Shown one piece after another: positions 27,716-38,619 of a stretch of DNA of 64,000 bases; position 1 is the first letter of the stretch; every line of letters starts with the position of its first letter. The notes below the pieces were generated by a model. The model was not told the DNA's origin, made no database searches, and saw nothing but the letters and a program-made list of their open reading frames with translations. The translations under genes were made by a program, and so were the position numbers. This DNA is from Streptococcus chenjunshii (GTDB lineage: Bacteria > Bacillota > Bacilli > Lactobacillales > Streptococcaceae). The stretch spans positions 124,001 through 188,000 of the forward strand of contig NZ_CP031733.1 in NCBI RefSeq assembly GCF_003086355.1. The letters run 5' to 3'.

Positions 27716-28751
27716 TGAAGTTAGCCACTGAATACAATTTCTCTAGGTGTCTTGTAGTTTAATATTCGTTTGGGATAATTGTTTATCCACCATTCAATCT
27801 GAGTGGCCAGTTTTCTGGTCGCTCTTGTTTTTCCCTTGGGTAGGAAACGTCGAATAAGACGGTTGTGATTCTCATTAGAGCCTCTTTCCCAAGAGCAATA
27901 AGGGTGAGCATAGTAGATCTTCTCTTCACTAAAAATCTCGCTTAGTCTAGCAAATTCTGCCCCATTATCAGCTGTGATTGACGTGATCTGATATTCCTGT
28001 AAAATGCTCGACAAGGCTTCGTTAACGGCTTGTGCTGTCTTACTGGGCAAGTAACGAATGATTTCATACCTGGTTTTTCGATCTGTTAATGTCAGAAAGC
28101 AAGGCGCTTTAGCCCGTGTCTGAACAACCGTATCAATCTCATAATGCCCAGCCTCCAGTCGTTGAGTGATCGCTTCAGGCCGCTCCTCAATCGACTTTCC
28201 AACAGGCATGAAATTAGGACTGGCTGTTTTCTTAGGGGATTTGCCTTTTCTTGGATACAGCCTATCTGCCTTAGTCAGCCCCAGGTACCCCTTGTCCATC
28301 CAGTAGTATATGGTGGATTGTGGGACGTTGACTTTACGTTTTGAAATCATCTCAGGTGACCACTTCAGCTTGATGTAGTGGACAATGGTTTCCTTGACTT
28401 TCTTCGTGAGACTAACAGCTTTACGGCTATTTTTTCGATTAATCTCATACACTTCCTGAGCTCTATCCGCCCTATAAAGCTTCTCAAACTTCCCCTTACG
28501 CACCTGTTGGAGGACCAGTCCACGTTTCATCTCGTTGTTTATCGTTTGAGGAGCTTTGCCTAAGAGACCTGCAATCTCACGATTAGATTTCCCTTCTTGC
28601 TTCCAGCGTTCAATCAAGCGGCGATCAGCTATTGTCAAGTGCTTGCCTGTTGGTGTATAATGGTCTTGCATCTCTATGTCCTTTACTTGTGTTTTCGTCA
28701 ACTACAAGTGTAACATAGAGGTGTTTTTTTGCATCTAAGTGGCTAACTTCA
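27716..28751 (-). mobile_element. IS30-family insertion sequence
   Basis: One transposase gene is bounded by terminal inverted repeats TGAAGTTAGCCACT (27716-27729) and AGTGGCTAACTTCA (28738-28751). Related stretches TTTTTCTGAATTT lie just outside both ends (27690 and 28768), so the exact ends and target duplication are unclear. The insertion lies between the MFS gene and the promoter of the ABC importer operon. Confidence 0.85.
27721..28701 (-). CDS. IS30-family transposase
   Basis: 326 aa, intact. N-terminal HTH (HLTIADRRLIERWKQEGKSNREIAGLLGKAPQTINNEMKRG) followed by the IS30-type DDE core: HYEIDTVVQT (first Asp), ITADNGAEFA (second Asp) and SWERGSNENHNRLIRRFLPKG (Glu). Size and motifs match streptococcal elements such as IS1139 and IS1239. 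No frameshift, so it may be active. Confidence 0.93.
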   Translation of the reverse strand: MTKTQVKDIEMQDHYTPTGKHLTIADRRLIERWKQEGKSNREIAGLLGKAPQTINNEMKRGLVLQQVRKGKFEKLYRADRAQEVYEINRKNSRKAVSLTKKVKETIVHYIKLKWSPEMISKRKVNVPQSTIYYWMDKGYLGLTKADRLYPRKGKSPKKTASPNFMPVGKSIEERPEAITQRLEAGHYEIDTVVQTRAKAPCFLTLTDRKTRYEIIRYLPSKTAQAVNEALSSILQEYQITSITADNGAEFARLSEIFSEEKIYYAHPYCSWERGSNENHNRLIRRFLPKGKTRATRKLATQIEWWINNYPKRILNYKTPREIVFSG

Positions 28752-28811
28752 TTTTAGAACTTTCAATTTTTCTGAATTTTATCAATTTTCAAAAGTATGA
28801 AGCTAAAAGTA

Positions 28812-28840
28812 TTGACAGAAAGGAAAAATAAGGGTATACT
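28812..28840 (+). promoter_or_regulatory. Consensus promoter of the trpXYZ-like operon
   Basis: TTGACA, exactly 17 bases, TATACT. It reads into the leader peptide at 28869 and lies 60 bases beyond the IS30 end. Confidence 0.85.
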
Positions 28841-28868
28841 ACAATCAATCATAAACAAGGAGCCAGCA

Positions 28869-28937
28869 ATGTTCAAGCACACTTTGTCTCTGCATAAACA
28901 ATTGCATAATCGCTATTACTTTAGTTTCTTTAGATAG
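28869..28937 (+). CDS. Short leader peptide (22 aa) rich in His, Tyr and Phe
   Basis: An AAGGAG seven bases before an ATG opens a 22-codon frame whose C-terminal part reads HNRYYFSFFR. The stop codon forms the start of a 10-bp hairpin. It has five aromatic residues (two Tyr, three Phe) in the last nine codons plus another Phe at position 2 and three His, but no Trp. Position between a strong promoter and an intrinsic terminator fits a translational attenuation peptide for the downstream amino-acid importer. Confidence 0.6.
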   Translation: MFKHTLSLHKQLHNRYYFSFFR

Positions 28938-29107
28938 ACGTTTGTATGTGTTACTGGTACAAACGTCACTTCAGGTTTGTATCTATGAAGCTAAAGCATT
29001 TTGTTGTGACAAGGCCGATTAGATAATAGTTCTAACTGGCTCAAAAAGAATGAAATTTTTCATTTTATCTGCAATCAACCGGTTAGAAAAGGGCTAACTG
29101 GTTTTTT
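28937..29107 (+). promoter_or_regulatory. Attenuator with alternative hairpins upstream of trpXYZ-like operon
   Basis: First hairpin GACGTTTGTA/TACAAACGTC (28937-28967). Then four segments: 1 GCCGATTAG (29014), 2 CTAACTGGC (29032), 3 AACCGGTTAG (29077), 4 CTAACTGGTT (29094) plus T6. 3:4 is a Rho-independent terminator; 2:3 is an 8-bp antiterminator; 1:2 can pair to free 3. A 13-codon frame (MKLKHFVVTRPIR, 28985-29026) covers segment 1, so its translation could favour 2:3. No T-box motif is seen. Confidence 0.65.
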
Positions 29108-29188
29108 ATTTGTTTGATGATAACATTTCTCTGTTCTGCCGATGTGCCAAAAGGCAGAGCGCAAAAATATAAAGAAGAGGTAAATGGG

Positions 29189-30154
29189 ATGAAACGTTTA
29201 ATGAAAACAGTACTTGGTTTAGGTTTTGCCTTGCTTTTGCTGGCGGGCTGCTCGCAAAAGTCCGACAGTGCAAAGACAGCAGCAAGCGATGCTAAGCATA
29301 TCGGCATTTTGCAGTATGTGGAACATGAATCCCTGACTGCTGCCCGGAAAGGTTTTATCGATGAACTGAAGAAAGAAGGCTATGTTGATGGTGATAATAT
29401 TGTCATTGACTATGAGAATGCGCAGGGGGATCAGGCAAATCTGCAGACAATTTCTGAGAGTCTGGTTCAGGACAATGATCTTGTTTTAGGTATTGCAACT
29501 CCTGCAGCTCAGGCTTTAGCAACAGCTACATCAGATCTTCCTGTCTTATTTACTGCTGTTACCGATCCTGTGTCAGCTAAGCTGGTTGATTCTATGAAAA
29601 AGCCTGGAGCCAATGTGACAGGAACGAGTGATCTTTCGCCTATTGATAAACAGGTTGAACTGCTGCAGGAAGTCCTGCCAGATGTCAAAAAAGTGGGAAT
29701 CATGTATACGACTAATGAGCGGAACTCAGAGGTTCAGGTTGACGAAGCGAAAAAAGCTTTCAAAGCGGCTGGGATCGAAACGGTTGTTAAGGGCATCTCA
29801 TCGACTAACGATGTTCAGGATACGGCTAAAAGTTTGATGAATCAGACCGAAGTGCTCTTTATTCCGACAGATAACACGATTGTCAGCTCTATTTCCTTGA
29901 TTACCGATCTGTCCAAAGAAATGAAAATTCCGGTTGTCGGAGGCTCTGCTGATGTTGTGGAGAGCGGTGTGCTCTTTTCCTATGGGGCTGATTACGAGGC
30001 CCTTGGCCGTCAGACCGCCCAGCTGGCTATCAAAATTTTAGAAGGAGAAGAGCCGAGTGATGTTCCGGCTGAGTACCCTGATACACTGCAGGTCGTTGTC
30101 AATGAGGAAATGGCAGAAACATTGGGTATTGATATAAGCGTTATCAAAGAATAA
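29189..30154 (+). CDS. TrpX-like ABC transporter substrate-binding lipoprotein
   Basis: 321-aa lipoprotein with signal peptide and lipobox LLLLAGCSQ (Cys20-22 region), then a PF04392-type periplasmic-binding fold (IGILQYVEHESLTAARKGFIDELKKEGY, VLGIATPAAQALATAT, LPVLFTAVTDPVSAKLVD, TGTSDLSPIDKQVELL). The family imports aromatic amino acids or related compounds. The ATG at 29189 with GAGG upstream is chosen; the open frame from 29114 would lie in the leader. The substrate is inferred from family and the aromatic leader peptide. Confidence 0.85.
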   Translation: MKRLMKTVLGLGFALLLLAGCSQKSDSAKTAASDAKHIGILQYVEHESLTAARKGFIDELKKEGYVDGDNIVIDYENAQGDQANLQTISESLVQDNDLVLGIATPAAQALATATSDLPVLFTAVTDPVSAKLVDSMKKPGANVTGTSDLSPIDKQVELLQEVLPDVKKVGIMYTTNERNSEVQVDEAKKAFKAAGIETVVKGISSTNDVQDTAKSLMNQTEVLFIPTDNTIVSSISLITDLSKEMKIPVVGGSADVVESGVLFSYGADYEALGRQTAQLAIKILEGEEPSDVPAEYPDTLQVVVNEEMAETLGIDISVIKE

Positions 30155-30197
30155 AAGGAAATTGGACTGAAACTGAATTTATGCAAGAGAGGAAATC

Positions 30198-31103
30198 ATG
30201 ACAGATATAGTATTATCAAGTGTTTCACAGGGGCTGTTGTGGTCGGTCATGGCTATCGGCGTCTTCTTAACTTTTCGTATTTTGGATATTGCTGATCTTT
30301 CGGCTGAGGGCAGTTTTCCTATGGGAGCCGCTGTTTGTACCTTGCTGATTGTGAATGGTCTGCATCCTTTTTGGGCTACTATTGCCGGTATGCTTGGCGG
30401 CATGCTGGCTGGAGCGGTATCTGGTTTTATGCATACGAAGATGAAAATTCCAGCGCTTTTGACAGGGATTATCACTTTGACGGGACTGTACTCTGTTAAT
30501 CTGCTGATTCTGGGACGTTCTAACCTTTCTCTTTCCGGACAAACCACTTTGGTCAGCATCGTTCAGGATTGGGGATTGGAAAAAACAACGGCCGTTCTGC
30601 TTATTGGCGCTGCTTTTGTCGGAGCTGTTATTCTTAGTCTGGTAGTGCTGCTCAATACACAGATTGGTTTAGCTCTGCGGGCTACCGGCGACAATCTGGC
30701 TATGGGTGAAGCAAATGGTATCAAGGTTGACCGTATGAAAATTATTGGCTATATGCTGAGCAATGGCCTGATAGCCCTTTCCGGTGCACTTTTAGCTCAG
30801 AATAATGGCTATGCTGATTTAAATATGGGAGTCGGAACAATTGTTATCGGCCTTGCTTCTATTATTCTGGCAGAAGTTATTATTAAATATCTTCCTTTAG
30901 GGAAGCGTCTGCTGTCCATTGTCTTGGGAGCTGTGCTTTATCGCTTGATTATTGTTATTATTCTGGCTATGAACGTAGATGCCCAGATGATTAAGCTGGT
31001 TTCGGCACTTCTTTTAGCCTTGATTCTCTATGTGCCTGAAATCCGTGCGAGATTAAAAGTTAAACCGGCCAGCATGCTGAAAACAGAGGGAGATAAGCGA
31101 TGA
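30198..31103 (+). CDS. TrpY-like ABC transporter permease
   Basis: 301-aa integral membrane permease with eight or more helices, of the branched-chain/sugar-type permease superfamily used by PF04392 systems (FRILDIADLSAEGSFPMGAAV, QIGLALRATGDNLAMGEANGIKVDRMKIIGYMLSNGLIALSGALLAQ). It precedes and overlaps the ATPase gene by 4 bases. Confidence 0.85.
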   Translation: MTDIVLSSVSQGLLWSVMAIGVFLTFRILDIADLSAEGSFPMGAAVCTLLIVNGLHPFWATIAGMLGGMLAGAVSGFMHTKMKIPALLTGIITLTGLYSVNLLILGRSNLSLSGQTTLVSIVQDWGLEKTTAVLLIGAAFVGAVILSLVVLLNTQIGLALRATGDNLAMGEANGIKVDRMKIIGYMLSNGLIALSGALLAQNNGYADLNMGVGTIVIGLASIILAEVIIKYLPLGKRLLSIVLGAVLYRLIIVIILAMNVDAQMIKLVSALLLALILYVPEIRARLKVKPASMLKTEGDKR

Positions 31104-31903
31104 CTTTATTGACTTTAACCGATATTCATAAAATTTTTGAAAAAGGTACGGTAAATGAGAACCATGTTTTACGCGGTTTAAACTTAGAGATTAACCAAGG
31201 AGATTTTATTTCAGTTATCGGTGGTAACGGTGCCGGAAAATCCACGCTGCTCAACAGTATAGCCGGTGTCATCGATATCGATCAGGGAGATATCCTGCTG
31301 GAAGGACAGTCGCTCCGCAAAGACTCTGTTGCAAAGCGCTCTCAAAAAATCAGCCGTGTTTTTCAGGATCCGCGCATGGGGACAGCAACTAATCTATCTA
31401 TTGAAGAGAATATGGCAATCGCCTATTTTCGCGGGAAAAAACGAAGTCTTTTCAAAAAGGCTGTGACTGATAAAGATAGGGCCCTTTTTAAAACAGCTTT
31501 ATCTGAATTAGGTTTGGGACTGGAGGACCGTCTGAAAACAGACGCTGCCTTTTTATCCGGCGGACAGCGTCAGGCTTTAACTTTAGCAATGGCTACTCTG
31601 GTTCGTCCGAAGCTTCTTCTGCTTGACGAACACACCGCCGCTCTTGATCCGAAAACCAGCGATATGGTTATGGCTCTGACCAAAAAGATCGTCGAAGAAC
31701 AGCAGCTGACAACATTGATGATAACGCACAATATGGAACATGCCATCGCTTACGGCAATCGTTTAGTGATGCTTTACCACGGGAAGATTGTCGTTGATAT
31801 CGGAGGTAAAGAAAAAGAGTCTCTGACGGTTGCTCAGCTCATGGATCTCTTTCATAAAAACAGCGGTGAAGTTCTGTCAGATGACGCTTTAGTTTTAGGC
31901 TGA
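31100..31903 (+). CDS. TrpZ-like ABC transporter ATP-binding protein
   Basis: 267-aa ATPase: Walker A GGNGAGKST near residue 40, Q-loop VFQDPRMG, signature LSGGQRQALTLAMA, Walker B LLLLDEHTAALDP, and switch His in MITHNMEH. Completes the importer together with the two genes upstream. A hairpin terminator follows. Confidence 0.9.
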   Translation: MTLLTLTDIHKIFEKGTVNENHVLRGLNLEINQGDFISVIGGNGAGKSTLLNSIAGVIDIDQGDILLEGQSLRKDSVAKRSQKISRVFQDPRMGTATNLSIEENMAIAYFRGKKRSLFKKAVTDKDRALFKTALSELGLGLEDRLKTDAAFLSGGQRQALTLAMATLVRPKLLLLDEHTAALDPKTSDMVMALTKKIVEEQQLTTLMITHNMEHAIAYGNRLVMLYHGKIVVDIGGKEKESLTVAQLMDLFHKNSGEVLSDDALVLG

Positions 31904-31954
31904 AGAAACCCTAATGGTTCATCTGCCGGCTACCTCTTAGACATTTGACTTGCT

Positions 31955-31976
31955 AGCGGCCTTAGGGCCGCTTTTT
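31955..31976 (+). terminator. Rho-independent terminator
   Basis: AGCGGCC / GGCCGCT stem with a short loop and TTTTT. Confidence 0.7.
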
Positions 31977-32075
31977 GACGTTTGATGCCCCCCTCTTTTT
32001 AAGCTTGGAATCGGGGTGTGTCCGTGGCTCCTCTCCCTGTCTTTGATGGATTTTCTAAAAAAATGAGTTTTCTTC

Positions 32076-32103
32076 TTGACTATTTTTGACCAAGTGATAC
32101 AAT
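32076..32103 (+). promoter_or_regulatory. groES: groESL promoter
   Basis: TTGACT, 16 bases, TACAAT, ending just before the CIRCE operator. Confidence 0.8.
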
Positions 32104-32115
32104 AGATTTTGTAAG

Positions 32116-32142
32116 TTAGCACTCAGGGATTAAGAGTGCTAA
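32116..32142 (+). promoter_or_regulatory. CIRCE element (HrcA operator)
   Basis: Perfect TTAGCACTC-N9-GAGTGCTAA inverted repeat, 29 bases before groES. It is the HrcA heat-shock repressor site. Confidence 0.97.
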
Positions 32143-32170
32143 AAAGAAAGTATTATTTGGAGGTAAAAGG

Positions 32171-32455
32171 ATGTTAAAACCATTAGGTGACCGCGTAGTC
32201 TTAAAAGTAGAAGAAGCAAAAGAGCAGACTGTTGGCGGTTTTGTTCTTGCTGGCAGCAGTAAGGAAAAAACACAATTAGCAACTGTACAAGCTGTTGGAG
32301 CCGGGACTCGTGCTTTAAATGGTGATTTGATTGAGCTGAGCGTCAAGGCTGGCGATACTGTTGTCTTTGAAGAGTTTGCAGGTGTAGAAGTAAAAGATGA
32401 AGGCGAAAGCTACCTGCTGGTTCATGAGTCAGATATTTTGGCTGTTGTCCAATAA
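32171..32455 (+). CDS. groES: Co-chaperonin GroES
   Basis: 94-aa lid of the GroEL chaperonin: [33 protein letters not shown] (mobile loop) and [11 protein letters not shown]...[18 protein letters not shown] ribosome-binding site. Transcribed from the CIRCE-controlled promoter together with groEL. Confidence 0.97.
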   Translation: MLKPLGDRVVLKVEEAKEQTVGGFVLAGSSKEKTQLATVQAVGAGTRALNGDLIELSVKAGDTVVFEEFAGVEVKDEGESYLLVHESDILAVVQ

Positions 32456-34307
<1,852 letters not shown>

Positions 34308-34317
34308 ATATAAAATG

Positions 34318-34345
34318 AAACCCTTGATTTATCAGGGGTTTTACT
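34318..34345 (+). terminator. groESL terminator
   Basis: AAACCCTTGAT / ATCAGGGGTTT stem with a two-base loop, followed by a T-rich run. Confidence 0.8.
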
Positions 34346-34894
34346 ATTTATTTTTGTCTTTTGATTATGATAAGGGGCACTTTGGGGGCAAACTATAATT
34401 GATCGAGTCTATCAATGATATTTTTGGGGCTTGCTTAGTTACATGGCTATAGATTGATAAAGCAGTCCCTGCATCCGAATGTCTGAGGTTTAAAAGCATG
34501 TTTTTCAGCGAGTAGTAGATCGGCAGGGGCTAAGGACATGAGGGCTGGATATTTTTCCAGTACTAACCCCTTCTCCTCTGCTTTGCTTTAAAATAGTGTT
34601 GTCATAGGAAGGCTGATAGGGTGCCTTTTGCTGAGGGACACTGATGAGTAGCGTTCCGTTGATTTTATAGCTTTATTCTGCCTTGCTTATTCTATAGCCG
34701 TCTAAGATATTCTATATCAGTCTGTATAGCTGCCCTTAAATTTGCTGTCCATTACCGGTTCTTTCAGCAAGGCTGTTTGAACGGAAACCGCCGGCCTTTA
34801 ATTGTTTGGTATAAGGTTTGTAATAGGACTGTAAGGGAACTTTTGTTATAATGACATTATTACCATATGTTTTTTGACAAAGGAAGGTTTTATT
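34346..34894. other. Gene-free gap after groEL
   Basis: About 550 bases with no supportable coding frame, repeat or RNA; only short AT-rich patches. A TATAAT-like TTATAATG at 34850 probably belongs to the promoter of the next gene. Confidence 0.4.
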
Positions 34895-36544
34895 TTGGGT
34901 AAGAAATTATGGCTGAGACTTACTGAAACTGCAGGTACTTTATTTGCTAGAAAAGGTGTGCAAATCAGTCTGGGCGTTCTAGTGATATTGCTCTTGCTCT
35001 TTAGCGTTTGGGGACGAATGGTTTTTTCTAAAACCAATCTCATTAAGGACTACGTAGCTGCAAGAAGCGATAAGTCAGGTGATGCTTTTGAGAATATAAA
35101 AGGCTATTTAGTCTGGGCGGATACTAAAGAGCAAGTGACCAATGATGATGTCAAATATGCTAAATACAGTGCAATCAGTGATAAAGAAGCTCAGCAACTG
35201 GAAGAGGAACTTGGAAAAGCTGATGAATCCGACGACTATTATATTACACGAGTTGGTACGCGCTTTCTCTTTTTTCCGGACTACCGTATTGCGATGAAAC
35301 CTATGAGTCTGACTGTAAAAACAAATCTGCCCAATATGGATGTTCTGCTGAATCAAAAACGCCTCGCCTTCAGCGATTCGGAAGATTACAGTGTAACCGT
35401 TGACCGTCTGCCGGTATCGGATAATTATACAGCCAGCATTTCCGGCAATTATAATGGTAAACCTGTCGAATTGAGCAAATCTTATGACGGTGAAAATCAA
35501 GTCTTGGATTTGCATATTTCTTTCAAGAATTTTACTGTTAACAGCAACTTAACGGATGGTGATCTATATTTTGGAGAAACCAAAGTGGCTTCTTTGGCAG
35601 ACGGAACTTATCAAGTTGAAGATTATCCTGTTACCGATTCGGTTGATGCTTACGTTAAAAAAACCTTTGAGGACGGAGATCTTGAATCCAATAAGCTGCC
35701 TCTTGCTGAGATTGCTGAAGGCAGCACAGTAGACTTAAACGTGGATAATCTGCTGGATGAAACGGGAGCTGTTCAGTATTTGCAGACCGTTTTTGACCAG
35801 CTGACTGCATATGCTGAGACAAAACAGGATTCTAATAATTTGTCGGCTATTTTTGAAAAAGGGGCCGCTAATGATTTCTACAAGGGACTTAAAGACAGTG
35901 TTGCTGACAAATTAGAGAAGGACAGCCGCAAAGCTTCCAATTTTAGTATCAGCGATCTGACTTTAAACAGCTTAGAACAGATAGGCAAGGACAGCTATTT
36001 ATTGGATTTTTCTGTCGCTTATGCATTTTATTATGATAAGGCAACAGATACTGAGAAGAGCACTTATGGCAATATCGTTCAGGCTCTGACGGGACAATTG
36101 ACCCTGAAAAAGACGGATTCGGGCTATCTTGTTTCTCAGTCTGGTCAGAAAAATCTTACTGTGACATGGGAAGATAATCAAGTGGAGGCTGATCCGGATC
36201 TGCCGGATGGTTTGCTTGGCAGCTGGGAGGCCAAACAGTCTGATAAAACAATCAGCATAACCTTTGCAGAGGATGGGACAGTAACGAAGACTATTGATTA
36301 TAAGGACAGTAATAAAGAAGATAAAACAGTTACCGCTGTGATCGAAAGCGTAGAAACGGCGGGTGATAATACATATCGTTATACTTATGAGTCAGGAAGC
36401 GATCCGTCAGCTTTTGTTGCAGCAGATACAGTGGAAGACGCTGATAAATACCAGTACGGTGTCAAACTCAATGGCTCTAAGCTTACTTTGCTTATATGGG
36501 AAGACGGCAAGGAAAAGACTGACCTGACCCTAAAGAAAAAATGA
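34895..36544 (+). CDS. TcaA-like membrane-anchored protein without zinc ribbon
   Basis: About 549 aa. One N-terminal transmembrane helix (about residues 23-43) then a large extracellular part rich in beta strands, resembling TcaA family repeats (IAMKPMSLTVKTNLPNMDVLLNQK; DLHISFKNFTVNSNLTDGDLYFGETKVASLADGTY) with an NTF2-like middle region and a C-terminal lipocalin-like/Ser-Asp-rich domain (LLGSWEAKQSDKTISITFAEDGTVTKTIDY). TcaA proteins affect cell-wall stress and glycopeptide response in staphylococci; the usual N-terminal CxxC zinc ribbon is absent here. The TTG at 34895 has AAGGAAGG seven bases upstream and is preferred to the TTG at 34874. Confidence 0.65.
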   Translation: MGKKLWLRLTETAGTLFARKGVQISLGVLVILLLLFSVWGRMVFSKTNLIKDYVAARSDKSGDAFENIKGYLVWADTKEQVTNDDVKYAKYSAISDKEAQQLEEELGKADESDDYYITRVGTRFLFFPDYRIAMKPMSLTVKTNLPNMDVLLNQKRLAFSDSEDYSVTVDRLPVSDNYTASISGNYNGKPVELSKSYDGENQVLDLHISFKNFTVNSNLTDGDLYFGETKVASLADGTYQVEDYPVTDSVDAYVKKTFEDGDLESNKLPLAEIAEGSTVDLNVDNLLDETGAVQYLQTVFDQLTAYAETKQDSNNLSAIFEKGAANDFYKGLKDSVADKLEKDSRKASNFSISDLTLNSLEQIGKDSYLLDFSVAYAFYYDKATDTEKSTYGNIVQALTGQLTLKKTDSGYLVSQSGQKNLTVTWEDNQVEADPDLPDGLLGSWEAKQSDKTISITFAEDGTVTKTIDYKDSNKEDKTVTAVIESVETAGDNTYRYTYESGSDPSAFVAADTVEDADKYQYGVKLNGSKLTLLIWEDGKEKTDLTLKKK

Positions 36545-36605
36545 CAGGTCTTCTGATAGTTCTTTACCTTTAAAAAAGGATTGAAAACACTGAAAATATT
36601 AATAT

Positions 36606-36650
36606 GAGGATTGCCTTCTGCGTTGAAGCATAGAGGCAGTCCTCTTTACT
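36606..36650 (+). terminator. Terminator after the TcaA-like gene
   Basis: Eleven-pair stem GAGGATTGCCT / AGGCAGTCCTC (one T-G) followed by TTTACTTAATTTT. Confidence 0.75.
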
Positions 36651-36955
36651 TAATTTTAGTAAATAGATTTCAAATTATCTGAGGGAGCGGCTAATTCAGC
36701 ACTTAAAGAATCAAACAGTTTAAATGCAATGGCTGCCATCTAAGCCTGAAATGGCACCTGCCAGTACTGCAGACTTCAAAAGTATCAATACAAATAAAGC
36801 TTATAGAAACAATACAAAAAGGAGCAGCCGCGCAACTCCTTCGAATCATTTAGGGAAGGACAGACTAAGACGTGATTTTTACAGTACAAATTTATGGCAG
36901 CCGGTAATCGTGTCAGATAAAAATCACTAAAAACAATAAAGTATCATTTTGAGAC

Positions 36956-37321
36956 TCAATCTTCAAGGGTATTGATGAAGTCATCAAAATTTTTGGTAGT
37001 AGCTGGGTTAATGGCACGGTAATCAAATTTGCAATGGATTAAGTTCCTTAACTCAGCAATTTTTTTATTGACCGCAGGATTTTTCGACTGATCTAACAGT
37101 GTTATTGTTGTGCGGCAAGTAGCAATATTATGATGGATCTCATCGCCAAGGGCAAAAGCGCCAATTAAGATTTTATCTTTGAGGACAACAACAATAGAAA
37201 CGGGGCCTTTATAAAGACGTTCTGGACGAATTTTCCAGCTAGCCCCTACTTCAGCATTAAATTTGTCAATAGAATTTCCAGCCAGCAGGTTTGTGGTTGT
37301 TTTAATAATTAAAATTTTCAT
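36956..37321 (-). CDS. Hypothetical protein (122 aa)
   Basis: Not recognised. Begins MKILIIKTTTNLLAGNS; start 37321 chosen for the AGAGAG upstream, in preference to 37348. The sequence is mixed alpha/beta, with no membrane segment (SIVVVLKDKILIGAFALGDEIHHNIATC). A tandem array of the structured repeat lies directly upstream on the same strand, ending 17 bases before its ATG, as with the lev genes. Function unknown; it could be a small regulatory or enzymatic domain. Confidence 0.55.
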   Translation of the reverse strand: MKILIIKTTTNLLAGNSIDKFNAEVGASWKIRPERLYKGPVSIVVVLKDKILIGAFALGDEIHHNIATCRTTITLLDQSKNPAVNKKIAELRNLIHCKFDYRAINPATTKNFDDFINTLED

Positions 37322-37339
37322 CAATTTATCTCTCTTTTC

Positions 37340-37620
37340 AAGATACAAAGACCGTTAAAAAATCCGTATGAAAAGGCGGTAAGCCAGAAATCTTTGATTT
37401 CGTCTGCGCACCCCTGCCAGGACGACTAGAATGGTGCGGTCGGCTGTTAAGACGACAAAGCCTTCAGACGTCTACGGCTGGCGGTAAGCCAGAAATCTTT
37501 GATTTCGTCTGCGCACCCCTGCCAGGACGACTAGAATGGTGCGGCCGGGCTGTTAAGACGACAAAGCTTTCAGACGTCTACGGCTGACGGTAAGTCCGAA
37601 ATCTATGATTTCGCAGACAC
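37340..37620 (-). repeat. Structured element G with a 105-bp tandem array (reverse strand)
   Basis: On the minus strand the array ends AACGGTCTTTGTATCTT at 37340. Upstream are two nearly identical 105-bp units (starts 37376 and 37481) and the beginning of a third (37586). Each holds a hairpin GAAATC-AAA-GATTTC and GGCTTACCGCC, matching copy D. It lies in the leader of the hypothetical gene at 36956-37321. Confidence 0.7.
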
Positions 37621-37743
37621 ACCTCCCGCTGGGATGAATAAAAAGCTACAGTCTTATAAACATTTAAAGCAGCTGAAATAAACGTCAAGCGGCTTAGAAT
37701 AGCAGCAGCGCTGTTTACAGGCTGAGCCATCAGACATTAGGTG

Positions 37744-38619
37744 TTAGGTTTCGTTAGCCCATAGCGCTGCCATCGTTTTAAAACTAGCTGACTCTGCCTT
37801 AACCGTCACAGATTTTAAGGTCAGGGGATGTCTGAAACTCAGCTGATAGGCATGCAGCATCAGACGGCTGCATGTGACTGTACTGTAGAGGGGATCGCCT
37901 ATCACAGCGTGCCCATGGTGAGCCAGATGGACACGGATTTGGTGAGTTCGGCCAGTCTCTAAGGAGCAGTCAAGCAGGCAGGATTCACGATATTGTGCCA
38001 ACCGTTTCACCTTGGTGATGGCTGATTGCCCTTTTTGGTCTACCAGCCGTTTGCGGCGGTCGTGGCGGTCACGGCCGATTTTTTCCTTATAGACCCGGTT
38101 GGCAAGAGGGAACTGTCCTTGGGCTAAGGCTAGATAATGGCGGACAATCTGTTTGTCTTCCAACAGGCGGTTCAGAATAGGAAGAATAAAGGGATTTTTT
38201 GCAAACATCAGAGCACCGCTGGTTTCTTTATCCAAACGATGGACCACATAGCAAGTTTGACCAGCGTAGGCAGAGACATGGTTAAGCAGAGCAAGTTCAC
38301 CTGGTTCATTACCATGTGTTTTCATGCCTTCTTCTTTATTGACGATAATGATGTGCTCATCTTCATATAGGCAGTGAACCTGTTTTTTATCCCCCATTAT
38401 AATAGTTTTGACAGGATAATCCTCTTCGTCAAACTGTAAATAAAGGGTATCGCCGGGATTGGCCTGATTTTGCCAGTGTACTGGCTGACCATTGAGCCAG
38501 ACATGTTTTTTACTGCGCAGAAAATGCCGGATTTTCCGTGGAATAAGCAGATGCTTTTCTAAAAGTTCTTTCACTGTACAAGATTCGTAAGGATTTATGA
38601 TGGTTACTGCAAATGTCAT
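37744..38619 (-). CDS. RluA/RluD-family pseudouridine synthase
   Basis: 291-aa RNA pseudouridine synthase. The catalytic Asp lies in the hallmark VHRLDKETSGALMFAK; other motifs are KEEGMKTHGN, LETGRTHQIRVHLAHHGHAVIGDPLY and LMLHAYQLSFRHP. An S4-like N-terminal region (LIPRKIRHFLRSKKHVWLNGQPV) is present. The target is a 23S rRNA or tRNA uridine; the exact site is unknown. Divergent from pbp2a, as in other streptococci. Confidence 0.92.
   Translation of the reverse strand: MTFAVTIINPYESCTVKELLEKHLLIPRKIRHFLRSKKHVWLNGQPVHWQNQANPGDTLYLQFDEEDYPVKTIIMGDKKQVHCLYEDEHIIIVNKEEGMKTHGNEPGELALLNHVSAYAGQTCYVVHRLDKETSGALMFAKNPFILPILNRLLEDKQIVRHYLALAQGQFPLANRVYKEKIGRDRHDRRKRLVDQKGQSAITKVKRLAQYRESCLLDCSLETGRTHQIRVHLAHHGHAVIGDPLYSTVTCSRLMLHAYQLSFRHPLTLKSVTVKAESASFKTMAALWANET

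Noticed and set aside
28850..29188. T-box riboswitch upstream of the ABC importer
   Set aside because: No AGGGTGGNACCGCG-type T-box sequence; the hairpins and peptide explain the leader better.
36724..36930. 68-codon frame after the TcaA-like gene
   Set aside because: No ribosome-binding site, atypical composition, lies in a gap after a terminator; not recognisable.
37376..37620. CRISPR array
   Set aside because: Units of 105 bases are near identical throughout with no variable spacers, and no cas genes are present in the window.
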